This document shows, one piece after another, positions 12,018 to 23,648 of a stretch of DNA of 64,000 nt. Every line of letters starts with the position of its first letter. Positions within the stretch are counted from its first letter, which is position 1. Under the pieces are notes generated by a model, which did no database searches, was not told the DNA's origin, and was given only the letters and a program-made list of their open reading frames with translations. The position numbers were made by a program, and so were the translations under genes. The stretch is from Rutidosis leptorrhynchoides (taxonomy: Eukaryota > Streptophyta > Magnoliopsida > Asterales > Asteraceae): contig NC_092338.1 of assembly GCF_046630445.1 (NCBI RefSeq), positions 338,791,001-338,855,000 of the forward strand. Direction: 5' to 3'.

Positions 12018-13793
12018 TTTCCAAAATTCGGGGAACCAGTTTAGCAGTTTGGGGTGTTTTTCAGAAACTTCACATTCGAAGTATGTAAGTCTATAAGATA
12101 GACATTATATGTATATATATAAAACTGTTGGCGTAGAATTGCTGCGAAATTTGAAATACTGATTGCTAATTCCCGGTAGTTGGTAAGGTAATTACCGTTA
12201 CAAGATGTGGATGAGTACATGATAGGGTTTCAATGAGTATAATGATTTTTCGGAAGGTCAGGGATCAATGAAGTTGGCAAATTTACTGCTAATGTGGTGG
12301 AACATGAAAGGTTCCCCAGTAACAAGGTTATAATAAGGCTAATCTGAAAAGTCGAAGTTGACTGGTTGGAAGTGTGATAAAACTGGATACTTTAAACAGG
12401 GATTGCAAGATTATTTTCGGTAATAACAATGCTAAAGGATCTTTCACAGTTTTGAAGTCAAAGTATAGCTTTGAAAAATGTAGAGATCTAAGAATGATGT
12501 CACTTGTTAAATCTTGACTTGGATTCTGTTCTGTAATTGAATTTGAATAAGAATGGTTGTTCAGATTTCTATGAACGAATGTATAGTGTTGTGAAAGTAG
12601 TGGGTATAGTCAATAATTTTTGAATCAAAATTGAAGAATGTACAGTGTAACATATTAATTGTGAACTTATATATTTTTCGGGTATTACCTACCCGTTAAA
12701 AATTTCACAAGCAATATTTTGTACAGAAGAATTTTACTACAGTCTTTATGAAAATATATGTATGAATATTTTCTTCAGATGTAATACAGATTTAATGAGT
12801 TAATATCATATTAAGCTCATTTAATTTTCGGCTGGATTAGAAATGAATAATCTCTAAAACATTAAAGATTTCATAATCTTTGTGGAGTATTTTACTAATG
12901 TAATCAATACTTAGTTATTCAGTTTTATTGATACTTCCTCAGTGAATCATGTTGGTGCTTATAGAACTCTTGCTAACTTCGCAAGGTACGAATGATGTTT
13001 TCTGGGAAGTTTCAAGTACATCGAAAATGAAAGTGTTAAAATCAATCATGTATTAGAATAATACACTTGATTTATTATGAAATGGAATCTATTAAGTCGA
13101 AGCAGAGATTATAGTTAACGATTGTTAAGTCATTAACGAAGGATGTATAGCATATTAGTAACATGAACTAACCGAGTAGTATCTACCAGTTATGATTCAC
13201 ATGTAATAGCTTAGTACGAAAAGATTTATTTTGATTTCAAATTTCACATATATATATAAAATATATATATAATTTCTTCAGAGGAAATGAGTTAATACTT
13301 CATAACTCGTTGATACAATATAGGCGTTGTTGATTTGTGATGATGTTGGTGATTATGGAACTGGTGGAAATCGTGATGTTATAGGTGCTGCTTGTGCTGA
13401 TGATGCTGATAGTACTGACGTGCTGGTGATGCTGACGGTACTGTTGATGCTAGACTTGTATAACAAGTCTAGCTTGTAAATCGCGCACTATTTTTGTCAG
13501 GGTTTCACTTTATTATTTCTATCCGCCCACTACTAATTTACAATATATAATCTCTAAAACTTTTAGAAACTACATATTCTCTGCAGAATATTTCTTCGAT
13601 GAAGTTATGAATCAATACTTCATCGTTTGTTGTTGTTGATATTCCTTGGTATCTATAGGGCGTATGACGTTGATGCTCGTGGGACAGATTGTGGAGTTGA
13701 GGTTTACGGTGCGATTGTTGTTGGTTGTGGTAATGGTACTGTTGGTGTTGTTGTCGGTGATACTGTTGATGCCTGTGATGCTGCTGGTGCTTG

Positions 13794-14210
13794 TTATCTT
13801 TGTACCATATTCTCCAAAGCCACTACCCGAGCGCGAAGCTCGTTAACTTCTTCTATTACACCGGGATGATTGTCGGTTCGGACGACCGGGTGAATGAGAT
13901 TCATAATTTGAGATAGTATATTATCGTGACGAGATACTCTGGAAATGAGAGAAAAAATGGTGTCTCGAACAGGTTCGCCGGTAAGTGCTTCAGGTTCTTT
14001 GCCAAGAGGGCAATGTGGTGGATGGAAGGGATCGCCTTCTTCTTGTCTCCAATGATTAAGTAAGCTACGAACCCATCCCCATTTCATCCAGAATAGGTGA
14101 TGGCTGATTGGTTGATCCATTCCGGTTACACTGTCTTCGAAATTCAGGTGAATATCCATATCGGAATAGCTGTCGAAGTTTAAGGAATTTGAACTAGATG
14201 CGGGATCCAT
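13794..14210 (-). CDS. Leader ORF of element 2, unknown function
   Basis: 138 codons starting at the first Met after the primer region. The N-terminus is Ser- and Asp-rich (MDPASSSNSLNFDSYSD). The middle has Trp/His-rich sequence (SHHLFWMKWGW, PFHPPHCPLGKEPEALTGEP). The C-terminus is a leucine/valine heptad stretch (EEVNELRARVVALENMV) that should form a short coiled coil. No known domain is recognised. Element G contains a broken homologue at 34912-35460 extending into a Pro/Ala-rich tail. Element 3 has a different leader ORF with a similar closing coiled coil. Confidence 0.6.
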   Translation of the reverse strand: MDPASSSNSLNFDSYSDMDIHLNFEDSVTGMDQPISHHLFWMKWGWVRSLLNHWRQEEGDPFHPPHCPLGKEPEALTGEPVRDTIFSLISRVSRHDNILSQIMNLIHPVVRTDNHPGVIEEVNELRARVVALENMVQR

Positions 14211-14583
14211 CTTGTATAATTAGGGAATTGATTTTTGATATGAATTATATAATATAACTTAGATTGATATTCTTCAATACATAATTTACATATGTATATA
14301 TAATACCAAAATCCCATAAATTACGGAGAAATTTTTGGAAGATGTCAGGAAAAGTTTACAGTAACAGATACGCTAAGATATGAATTTTTGTCTATACACT
14401 ATTTATGCAATAAATGCAGGAAAATGTGTCTAGACTTAAGAGTGATAAGCATGTAATTTCCGACAAGAAATGATAAGCAAAACTTTTAACATGCAGACAC
14501 GGTCGAAGTCCAGACTTACTAATGCATCTTAACAACTATCAGTTAGACACACTCATACAAGACCTAGTTCACTAGGACCAACA

Positions 14584-14597
14584 CTCTGATACCAATT
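14584..14597 (-). other. Second primer-like site of element 2
   Basis: On the minus strand this reads TGGTATCAGAGTGT, matching the tRNA-iMet primer site, about 235 bp inside the LTR-adjacent site at 14819-14830. Element G shows the same doubling (34308 and 34531). Confidence 0.6.
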
Positions 14598-14818
14598 GTA
14601 ATTCATGTGGGGACAACCACCATCCCACCCAATGCCTTCCCAGTTAACCGCCTGGTGACCACTGAGTGTACCTCAGATACTGATTTTAGGGCCTGCCTCT
14701 CGGCTACTGCCAACCCTCGTAAGGGATCGCAAGGAGTAAGAGCCAATGCTTCGTCACAGGTAACACTGTGAGAACCTCCTTTACGACTAACCCGCCACAC
14801 ATGGACGGCGTTATACCA

Positions 14819-14830
14819 GCTTTGATGCCA
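14819..14830 (-). other. Primer binding site of element 2
   Basis: TGGCATCAAAGC on the minus strand, 2 nt from the LTR end. It differs at two positions from the usual iMet-type TGGTATCAGAGC. Confidence 0.75.
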
Positions 14831-16692
14831 ACTGTGACGATTGCCCCAAATCCATATGGACGAACACGTCATTCATCGATTTCATTGCGAGGTATTTAAC
14901 CTCTATATGATACATTTTGTAAACATTGCATTCTTTTGAAAAGGCACACCATAAATGAATATTTAAATCAAAGGTTTTCGATAGCTGATGATTTCTACAT
15001 ATAGACAATCACCGTAAATAATAGTTTAAAATAGTACTTCCGTTGACAATGCAGTCAAAATAAGATACATGGTGATGATTTGGTGAATGCAACGTTTCCT
15101 TAAAAATATGCCATGTTAGAGTCCATGCACATAGCTTGTCTAAAATATAAGCAAACAGCGGAAGACTTCTAGGGAACCTGAGAATAAACATTCTAACAAG
15201 TGTCAACACAAAGGTTGGTGAGTTCATAGTTTTAATGTTTTGCATAATCTGTACATAAAGGTGGATCACAAGATTTTAGTTATTTCATCCAGAAACATTT
15301 ATCAAAATATTCTACAAGATTGAGCACCCTGGTAACTAAGCTTTAACGTTATAATAAGTACCCCTGTTTTAACATACATGCAACCAACATGTACAATACA
15401 CGTAAACCAATGTGTACTAAACACAAATAGCATACGTCTGTTTTATAGTTCAGGCTAGGGTTTCTATTCCTGGAACAGACGGGGATGTCAAGCCCTATGG
15501 ATCCATATATAACTACTCGCGCCCACCAGTTCTTATAATCGATAGTTACTAGTTACTAAAGCTAAGGGATTTTTGGTTCAAACTCGGTGTAGAATTTAGT
15601 ATGTACTTGTATCCATTGCGTTTAAAATAAAGTACATGTATTCTCAGCCTAAAAATATAGATTGCAAAAGCAATTAAAAAGGGGGCAAATGAAACTCACC
15701 TTAGCAGCACATAAAGTCGTTCACCGAAATGTGACCAAAACTCGGAATACCAAATAACCGTAGATCTCAACCTAAAGAACATATGTTGGTCAATAAATGT
15801 CTATCAAGCTAGGTCTGGTCATAGTGTATCACAATCCTAATGCTCGAGATCGACATACAAAAGTTATCAAAAGTCGTTTCAAAAAGTCAATCTGACTCAA
15901 TACTATAGTTGAATGATCAAGGCAATCGAAACATTTTAACATTTCACATAGTTTCCCAATTCTTGTAAAATTAAACTATAGTTTTTATAAGGCTTTAAAA
16001 TATGATAAAACAATCAATTTTGACAATTGTTCAACAAAACGAGACGTGCCTTATATAGAAATTCATTTACTCGATTAGTAATATCTAAAATTCCAATTTA
16101 TCAATCTCATAGACAAGTTGTTTAAATATTAATTTCAGATTCAAAAGCAATTCCAATTAACGTTGATCATAATTCAGTTGCCCATATCTTTTAATTCGTT
16201 CATCGAAATTTCGCGATTTCTAAATGAAAAGTTATTGATTTTTCGCCAGCTTTCAAAAAACATGCATATCATATACCTTTTATCAGTAATATATGTATTT
16301 AATTCGTGATTCATCATAAACTGTTTAACGATGAAATTTAGCATACTAGCATGCATAAACATATATACTCGAGCACTAGACATGTATACACTATTAATAT
16401 AATATGAATGTTCACGTATCAATATTGTGATTCAATATTGCAAGAAAGTACGTAGACGCAACGGAGATGATAAACACTAGTTTGACTTACGAGCAATACC
16501 CCCAAATAATACTCATAACTTTCAAAGCTATAACCCATTATTTTCTTAGATCTATCCCGCTCGAAACTCGCTTTGAAAAATAATCCGCTCATAACCTCGT
16601 CGTAATATTTTATGTAATAATACTAATTAATAATAATACTACTAATAATATTAAGATTAATAATAATATTAATCTTAATAATAATAGTAGTA

Positions 16693-16816
<124 letters not shown>

Positions 16817-16883
16817 TAAATATAATAGAGAGATTGAGACGAGAGATATATGAATTATGATTTAAACCGAACTAGAAGTCGAG

Positions 16884-16980
16884 CCTTTTATAGAAGAATT
16901 TGTGCACTTACACCTCATGCGATCGCATAGGGTTTCTTCCTCATGGCAATGCGATCGCATGGCAGTCACCTCCAGCTCAC
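16884..16980 (-). promoter_or_regulatory. U3 promoter module with ATGCGATCGCAT twin palindromes (element 2)
   Basis: On the minus strand: GTGAGCTG (16973-16980), ATGCGATCGCAT (16949-16960), ATGCGATCGCAT (16917-16928), TATAAAAGG (16884-16892). The two perfect 12-bp palindromes are centred 32 bp apart and the TATA box is about 25 bp beyond. The layout matches the Athila LTRs although the palindrome sequence is different. Confidence 0.75.
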
Positions 16981-17555
16981 ATTTGTTTGTTTTGTAGTTT
17001 GTCGACATAATATTAAATTAATATAATATATGTAATTTAAAATAATTAATTATATATTATATTATATTCTCGTGCCTAGTTAACTTGTAATCTTGGTTCT
17101 GATGTCTTGTACGTTTACGTTCGACTTATGTCCCGCTTCCGATTTCTCGAACGCATTTTTGTACGCTTAGAAAACTAATACTTTTCGTTTCGCGACGTGT
17201 ACCTTTATCAAAAATTAAACTTAATCATTGATAAACTATGTCACTAGAAGTGTAGCTTTAATTAATTAAGTATTTTTGTTATTTGCTTCTATAAATCATC
17301 ATCTCGTAGTATATACATATACATATATACATTTTCATTTTGAAATAGTGTTTACTGTAGCAAATAGTGATTTTTGAAAACACTGTAGCTTTTCGGGTAC
17401 TGTAGCAATTCAAAAAAAATACTGTAGCAAATTAGTGTTTTACTGGTTCATCTTAAACGTTTTAGTTAACTTATCTAAATATCAATCGAATCAATAATCG
17501 AATATTACAATCGTGTACTAAATAACTTGAAATCATATATATATATATGTATATA

Positions 17556-17602
<47 letters not shown>

Positions 17603-17790
17603 TAAGTTATATATATATATATATATATATTGTTTGTGAATCTTTGAGAAAAGTCAAAGAATAATTGATTACATGAATATAGTTCCAAAACTTTGAGACT
17701 CAACATTACAGACTTTGCTTATCGTGTTGAAAACATTAAATCATTTAAAGATAAAGTTTAAATTTGGTCAGAAATTTCCGGGTCGTCACA

Positions 17791-17866
17791 GTAGTGGCAC
17801 TAGTGTTATGTAGTGATATCAGTGGTAGCAGCATTAAGTAGTGACAGTAATGACAATCATAGTAGT
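17791..17866 (-). repeat. AGTAGT-rich leader tract of element 3, right part
   Basis: Continuation of the tract at 7354-7502, separated from it by element 2 and bounded on the right by the solo LTR. Confidence 0.75.
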
Positions 17867-18314
17867 TGATAATGCTAAAAACGAACATATATTTCATAGC
17901 AGTATTCCTCAAGAAAGACAAGCTTTTAGTTGCAATTGTTCTATTTACAAGTGATATTCGTTTAAATAATAAAAGGTGAAGACAAAAGACAGATTCGACG
18001 AATTGAAGACACAAACAACCAAAAAGCTCAAAAGTACAAAAGACAATCAAAGAGGTTCCAATTATTGATAAGAAACGTCTCGAAATTACAAGAGTACAAG
18101 ATTCAAAACGCAAAGTACAAGATATTAAATTGTACGCAAGGACGTTCGAAAATCCGGAACCGGGACCAGAGTCAACTCTTAACGCTCGACGCAACGGACT
18201 AAAAATTACAAGTTAACTATGTATATAAATATAATATAATATATAATTAATTATATTAATTATATATATTATATATATAAAATAAATCGTCGGCAAGAAA
18301 GACTCCAAACATGG

Positions 18315-18408
18315 GTGAGCTGTAAAAGTAAACTCCGCGACTCGCGGAGTTTGAAGGCCAAAAATGCCGCGAGTCGCGGAGCCCCAAGTTTTGAAACTCC
18401 CTATAAAG
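18315..18408 (+). promoter_or_regulatory. U3 promoter module: GTGAGCTG, twin palindromes, TATA (solo LTR)
   Basis: GTGAGCTG (18315-18322), a 23-nt inverted repeat centred at 18341, a second copy (CCGCGAGTCGCGG) centred at 18373, then TATAAAG (18402-18408). Centre spacing is 32 bp. Confidence 0.78.
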
Positions 18409-18467
18409 CCAACCGAATTCTGAGCATTTTTTCATCATCTATCTTTTTCTTCTCCTCATTCATACGT

Positions 18468-18469
<2 letters not shown>

Positions 18470-18519
<50 letters not shown>
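18470..18519. repeat. (TA)n microsatellite in the solo LTR
   Basis: About 25 TA units downstream of the TATA box, where element 1 has only AT-rich sequence. Confidence 0.95.
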
Positions 18520-18523
<4 letters not shown>

Positions 18524-20157
18524 ATTTATATTTTAATTTTAATTATAATTCTAATAATAAGGGTATGTTAGCGAATGTTGTAAGGGTGTAAGTCGAAATT
18601 CTGTCCGTGTAACGCTACGCTATTTTTAATCATTGTAAGTTATGTTCAACCTTTTTACATTAATGTCTCGTAGCTAAGTTATTATTATGCTTATTTAAAA
18701 CGAATTAATCATGATGCTGGGCTAATTACTAAAATTGGGTAATTGGGCTTTCTACCATAATTGGGGTTTGGACAAAAGAATGACACTTGTGGAAATTAGA
18801 CTATGAGCTATTAATGGGCTTTATATTTGTTTAACTAAATGATAGTTTGTTAATGTTAATATAAAGATTTACAATTGGGCGTCCCTATAAATTACCATAT
18901 ACGCTCGATCGGACACGATGGGCGGGGTATTTATATGTACGAATAATCGTTCATTTAACCGGACACGGGAATGGATTAATAGCCACTAGAATAATTAAAA
19001 CAGGGGTGAAATTATGTACAAGGACACTTGGTATAATTGATAACAAAATATTAAAACCTTGGGTTACACTCAGTCGACATCCTGGTGTAATTATTAAACA
19101 AAGTATTAAAATCTTGTTACAGTTTAAGTCCCCAATTAGTTGGAATATTTAACTTCGGGTATAAGAATAATTTGACGAGGACACTCGCACTTTATATTTA
19201 TGACTGATGGACTGTTATGGACAAAAACCAGACGGACATATTAAATAATCCCGGACAAAGGACAATTAACCCATGGGCATACAACTAAAATCAACACATC
19301 AAACATCATGATTACGGAAGTTTAAATAAGCATAATTCTTTTATTTCATATTTAATTTCCTTTATTTTATGTTTAATTGCACTTCTAATTATCGCATTTT
19401 TATTGTTATTGTATTTAATTGCACTTTTAATTATCGTAATTTTTAATTATCGCAAGTTTATTTTATCGCACTTTTATTATTCGCAATTTCATTATCGTTA
19501 TTTACTTTATGCTTTAATTTAAGTCTTGTATTTATTTTTAATATTTTACATTTGGTTTTAACTGCGACTAAAGTTTTAAAATCGACAAACCGGTCATTAA
19601 ACGGTAAAAACCCCCCTTTATAATAATAATATTATTTATATTTGTATTTTTATAAAAGTAAACTAATATAGCGTTAAGCTTTGTTTAAAAAGATTCCCCG
19701 TGGAACGAACCGGACTTACTAAAAACTACACTACTGTACGATTAGGTACACTGCCTATAAGTGTTGTAGCAAGGTTTAAAGTATATCCATTCTATAAATA
19801 AATAAATATCTTGTGTAAAATTGTATCGTATTTAATAGTATTTTCTGTAAAAATATAAGCTATTTTATATACTACTCTGCTAAAACATCAGTAGTATTAT
19901 AGTCACATAACATGAAGTACTATAATCATCACACAACCCTGCTAAATAAAGAATATTACCGCATGCAATAAAAGATAAATAATTATTCATAAACGCAATC
20001 CATCATTATTAAAATATAATCCCAAAAAGTAATAAACCAAACAGTAAACATAAAGTACTAGTAGCCCGGTTTAAAACACCCGATAAGTCATATGTAATCA
20101 AATAATGGAAAGAATGGTGGATAAGGAAGAAAAGAAAGCTCAGGGTCAAATGACCCT

Positions 20158-20553
20158 TCACTTCCTCTTCTGTCTGGTACGAGAGGCAGGTCCATCATTC
20201 TTAGGCTTAGCTTGAGCTACCTCTAGTGCAGCGATCCTAGCAGCCTGGGCTTTTATCAGCTTCTCTTGGTCAAAGAACCTCACCTCGATCTCATACAGGT
20301 ACCTGTTCATAGAATTAACCCTAGCCTGCAACCTTTCAATTTCATCAGGATGTGGGTAAGTTCTCGCAATGTCACTTAAAGCATTCACACGAACATACAC
20401 GTTCAGGTTTCGGTTGGTGTGGATCTAGTCCATGGCAAGCAGGTTAACAGGGTTATTGGGTATCTGATGAGGAGCAGGATTAGCAGGTGCCGGAGTAGGT
20501 GCAGGTGCAGGAGCTACACTTGAGTTGCTATCATTTCCTCAAGCATGCGACAT
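20158..20553 (-). pseudogene. Leader ORF of element 3, two stops
   Basis: On the minus strand a frame begins MSHA, meets a stop, continues through a Pro/Ala-rich segment, meets a second stop after LLAMD (near 20427) and ends RTRQKRK. The last 80 codons are open. They have a predicted coiled coil (EIERLQARVNSMNRYLYEIE... KAQAARIAALEVAQ) and a basic tail. It sits between primer site and gag, as in elements 2 and G. No known domain is recognised. Confidence 0.6.
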
Positions 20554-20725
20554 CTATCTCACAAGCACAAGAACACATAGAAAGACAGATTAGTCAAACA
20601 TATAACGTTAGTCATAAAGTAATCATGTAATGACTAAGTCCCGACCGTAGTCTAGACTCGCTAAAGTGTCCTAATGACTCAATAGGACATACTAATGCAA
20701 GTCCTAGATTCCCTACGAACCGTTA

Positions 20726-20737
20726 GCTTTGATACCA
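20726..20737 (-). other. Primer binding site of element 3
   Basis: TGGTATCAAAGC on the minus strand, 2 nt from the LTR end; iMet type with one mismatch. Confidence 0.8.
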
Positions 20738-20739
20738 AC

Positions 20740-21983
20740 TATAACACCCCGTCAAATTCCAATCTAACGGCATGTTAATCATAGTTTCCATAGTTAATAG
20801 TTACGCCCTCTATATGAGACGTTTCAAAGCAATCGCATTTAATTTTATTAAAAAGTTGGCTTTCAAAACATAAGTCAATAAATCCCAAAATAAGTAACAC
20901 TGTTGTGATCGTAACCACAAACCAACAGTAATAAACAGTTATAAAAGTTTTAAATGCGAAAGTAAATTATGTCTTTAATAAGCATGCTGACTCCACGACC
21001 AGATCAATCATCAAACACATCAGAAGTATACCTCTTAAGGACCTGATAATAAAACACGCAAAACAGGTCAACAATAATGTTGGTGAATCTACAGGTTTAA
21101 AAAATGTAACAGTATCTGAAAAACAGTATTCAAAAAATAATTTAAGTTCATTGACCACGAGATTTCAAAAGTACAACTCCAAGTTGCGAAACGTTTATAT
21201 AATCCATGAGCACCTGAATACTAGCAATGACCAGAGTATAGAATCCACTACACTCCCTTTACCCCATAAAAATGTATACACTTGTTCGAGTGTATCTAAT
21301 GTTCAAAGTAAATGCACCACAGTTAATAATGTAGGGTGAGGTTCATCTAACCTAACGGATCTTTCCATCTAAATTGTGCTTACCCGAAGGTAATAAAAGT
21401 ATTCAAGCTAGGGGCTTTGTGAACAAACTCAATATGTATAATAAGTACTCGTGTCAAACATAAAAGCATTTGTAAAATGTGTAAGTAACAGCGTGTATTC
21501 TCATCCCAGAAAATAGTAAGTAAAAGTGGGACTGCAGACTCACCTTTGAAGTGTCATTTCAAGTGTCGTTTAATCGTGGCTCGTGTTTTGCAAAAGCGTA
21601 TAATCGTGGCTAGTTTCAAGTGCCGTTTAGACGTACCGAAGGCCCTGAACGCCAAACCGATAGTTAAAACGCAACCAAATGTTTAATTTATTAAAATCCC
21701 AAATAAATTAAATATTTTCAAAAGTAATAATTATTAAAATAATTATTAAAATAAACCCAAGCGTTTCGTTGCCCGAAAAGTAGTTATTTAAACCGTATCG
21801 TTTTTATCTTATTTCTTTATCTGAAAAATATATTCAAATTAATATTAACCCATATTAATTATCACAATCCTCTAAGATCAAGTATGTATTTAATACCCTT
21901 AAACACATAAAAAGTCAAATAATCGCCGTTAAATCAACTAACAGAAAGTTAACGAAAGTGAGGAAAAAAGCAGGGTTGTTACA
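20740..21983 (-). repeat. 5' LTR of element 3 (1244 bp)
   Basis: In minus orientation it starts TGTAACAACCCTGC (21983) and ends GACGGGGTGTTATA (20740). The terminal CA has probably mutated to TA. No ORF lies inside. Confidence 0.82.
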
Positions 21984-22699
21984 GTTCACGATTGCGTGCG
22001 TATCAAAAAATTAATAAGTTTAGACTCCAGAAACACGTCATTTGGATATTTTTGGATTTGATATGATTTTTCAAAGTTTATACATTTTATGTAAAAGTGC
22101 TGTAACGTTTTAGCATGTACAGCCTGGTACGTTTTCAGTCACTGCAATCTTTCTATTTAGAGTTAGAGGTTGTGCTTTGGATATGTTATATTCGACTAAA
22201 TTACAGAGATTTTGGCGTATATTTCAAGTCAAACGGACATGTACTTATTTTTATAAAAATTCCAGAAGTTGACTGCATTGTTTAAACTAAATATTATGTG
22301 CAGTTGACTTTGTTTGGCCAAATGGGTTTAACAGGTCAAACTGGGTAATAGTCAGTGTAGACAAGTCCCATACATCGATTTAAGTAAGTTTAAAAGTTGT
22401 AGTGTTTTAAAAATAAGTTTTGGCATGTTTTGGTCAAAATGGGTGTTTATGACCCATTTGGGTCATACGCGCGCCTACTTTGACCAATATGCTAAATTTC
22501 AAGAATCAAAGGTATGTAACACGTCTAAAATATCATTGTAAACTCGTGACATGATTTTTACATGCTTAAGTATTATGGTTTGGAATTTGAGTTGTCAATG
22601 GAAAATTTTATTATTTTAGTGAAAGTGTCAAAATTGACTCTCTGGACTACTTTGAGGGCTCGTAAGTTGAAATCGGTTAAGTTTGGATAAAAATTATTA

Positions 22700-22954
22700 C
22701 TCCCTTCATCCCAAAATAATTGTCCTGTTGGACTTTTCAAAGTCAATTTATTAAGTTTTGACTTTAAATACTTCTTGGTTTTGGCTATAAAATATTTGAT
22801 GAAATTTATATGAATAGATTGATTTTAGAATGTGTTTTTATTTGGTATACTTTCATTCGATATTACATAACACAAAGAAAGATATTTAAAGTCAAAGATG
22901 AATGAAAAAGACTTAAAAAGTCAATACAGGACAATTATTTTGGGACGGAGGGAG
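22700..22954. mobile_element. Stowaway-type MITE, TSD TA
   Basis: 255 bp bounded by CTCCCTTCATCCCAAAATAA and its near-perfect inverse ending in GACGGAGGGAG, flanked by TA at 22698-22699 and 22955-22956. The CTCCCTCCGTCCC-type ends are diagnostic for Stowaway (Tc1/mariner) elements. It lies in the LTR of E. Confidence 0.95.
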
Positions 22955-23266
22955 TAATTGGTATTGAAAATCCTTACAACAAGCTTTAAAAAGATATATT
23001 ATATGTATGATTTTGTAGACTCTAAACAGTTTTAAAACAAGTATGAAAATGGGCAATCGTTGCTGATTTTGAACTTTTAACAGCAATTTATAACCATTTA
23101 TGTTTCAAGAGGCTGTTTTCGCAAGGCCATAACTTTTAAACCGTAACTCCGATTTTGTAAAATAATCTGTTTGTAGAAAGGTGTGAGGGCATACTTTCTA
23201 ATGGTCACGACCTAAGGTATTATATTGAAGTTGGCGGGACCCTAATTTAGCTATAAATTATGTATA

Positions 23267-23271
<5 letters not shown>

Positions 23272-23338
<67 letters not shown>
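23272..23338. repeat. (TA)n microsatellite in the LTR of E
   Basis: About 33 TA units. Confidence 0.96.
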
Positions 23339-23341
<3 letters not shown>

Positions 23342-23524
23342 TTGCCATACAAAAAGGGTGACTCAAGTTTGACCTTTACTTGCTCGGTTTATGATAAATT
23401 GTCACCTTGCCATGTAAATTGAGTTCTGATTTATGCTTGTCTGTTTGATTTACGAAAGCATGCACATGTATTGAATATGACTAGAAATCCTGAAAACTCT
23501 AATCTAAAGTCAAGATTTTACTGG

Positions 23525-23648
23525 TTGACCTATACTTGACTATTTGACCAACTTGAGTAATATTCTGAGATGGTTGACTTGCATTGACCATGTTGACTGT
23601 ATTTGACTTACATTTGGCTCACATTGACGTGCGTCGACTTCTGTTGAC
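23525..23648 (+). promoter_or_regulatory. Dense TTGAC (W-box core) cluster in the LTR of E
   Basis: TTGAC at 23525, 23536, 23544, 23574, 23584, 23593, 23603, 23624 and 23644, all on the + strand: nine in 124 bp. Two more lie at about 23369 and 23728. TTGAC is the core bound by WRKY factors. Whether these are bound is not shown by sequence. Confidence 0.6.

Larger units (their letters stand above)
10548..14832 (-). other. Internal region of element 2
   Basis: Apart from the leader ORF, the captured gene fragment and primer-like sites listed separately, I see no conserved coding sequence. On the minus strand it shows CAA/CAG-rich, Pro/Ala-coding repeats after the leader ORF (about 13340-13790). 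An internal copy of the TTTAACGGGTAGGTA tract lies near 12685-12705. No reverse transcriptase, RNase H or integrase motif is visible. Confidence 0.75.
17867..19890 (+). mobile_element. Solo Athila LTR, TSD GTAGT
   Basis: A single 2024-bp LTR from TGATAATGCTAAAAACG to TAAAACATCA, flanked directly by GTAGT at 17862-17866 and 19891-19895, with no internal sequence. It is what remains after recombination between the two LTRs of a full element. It matches the LTR of element 1 end to end. Confidence 0.95.
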
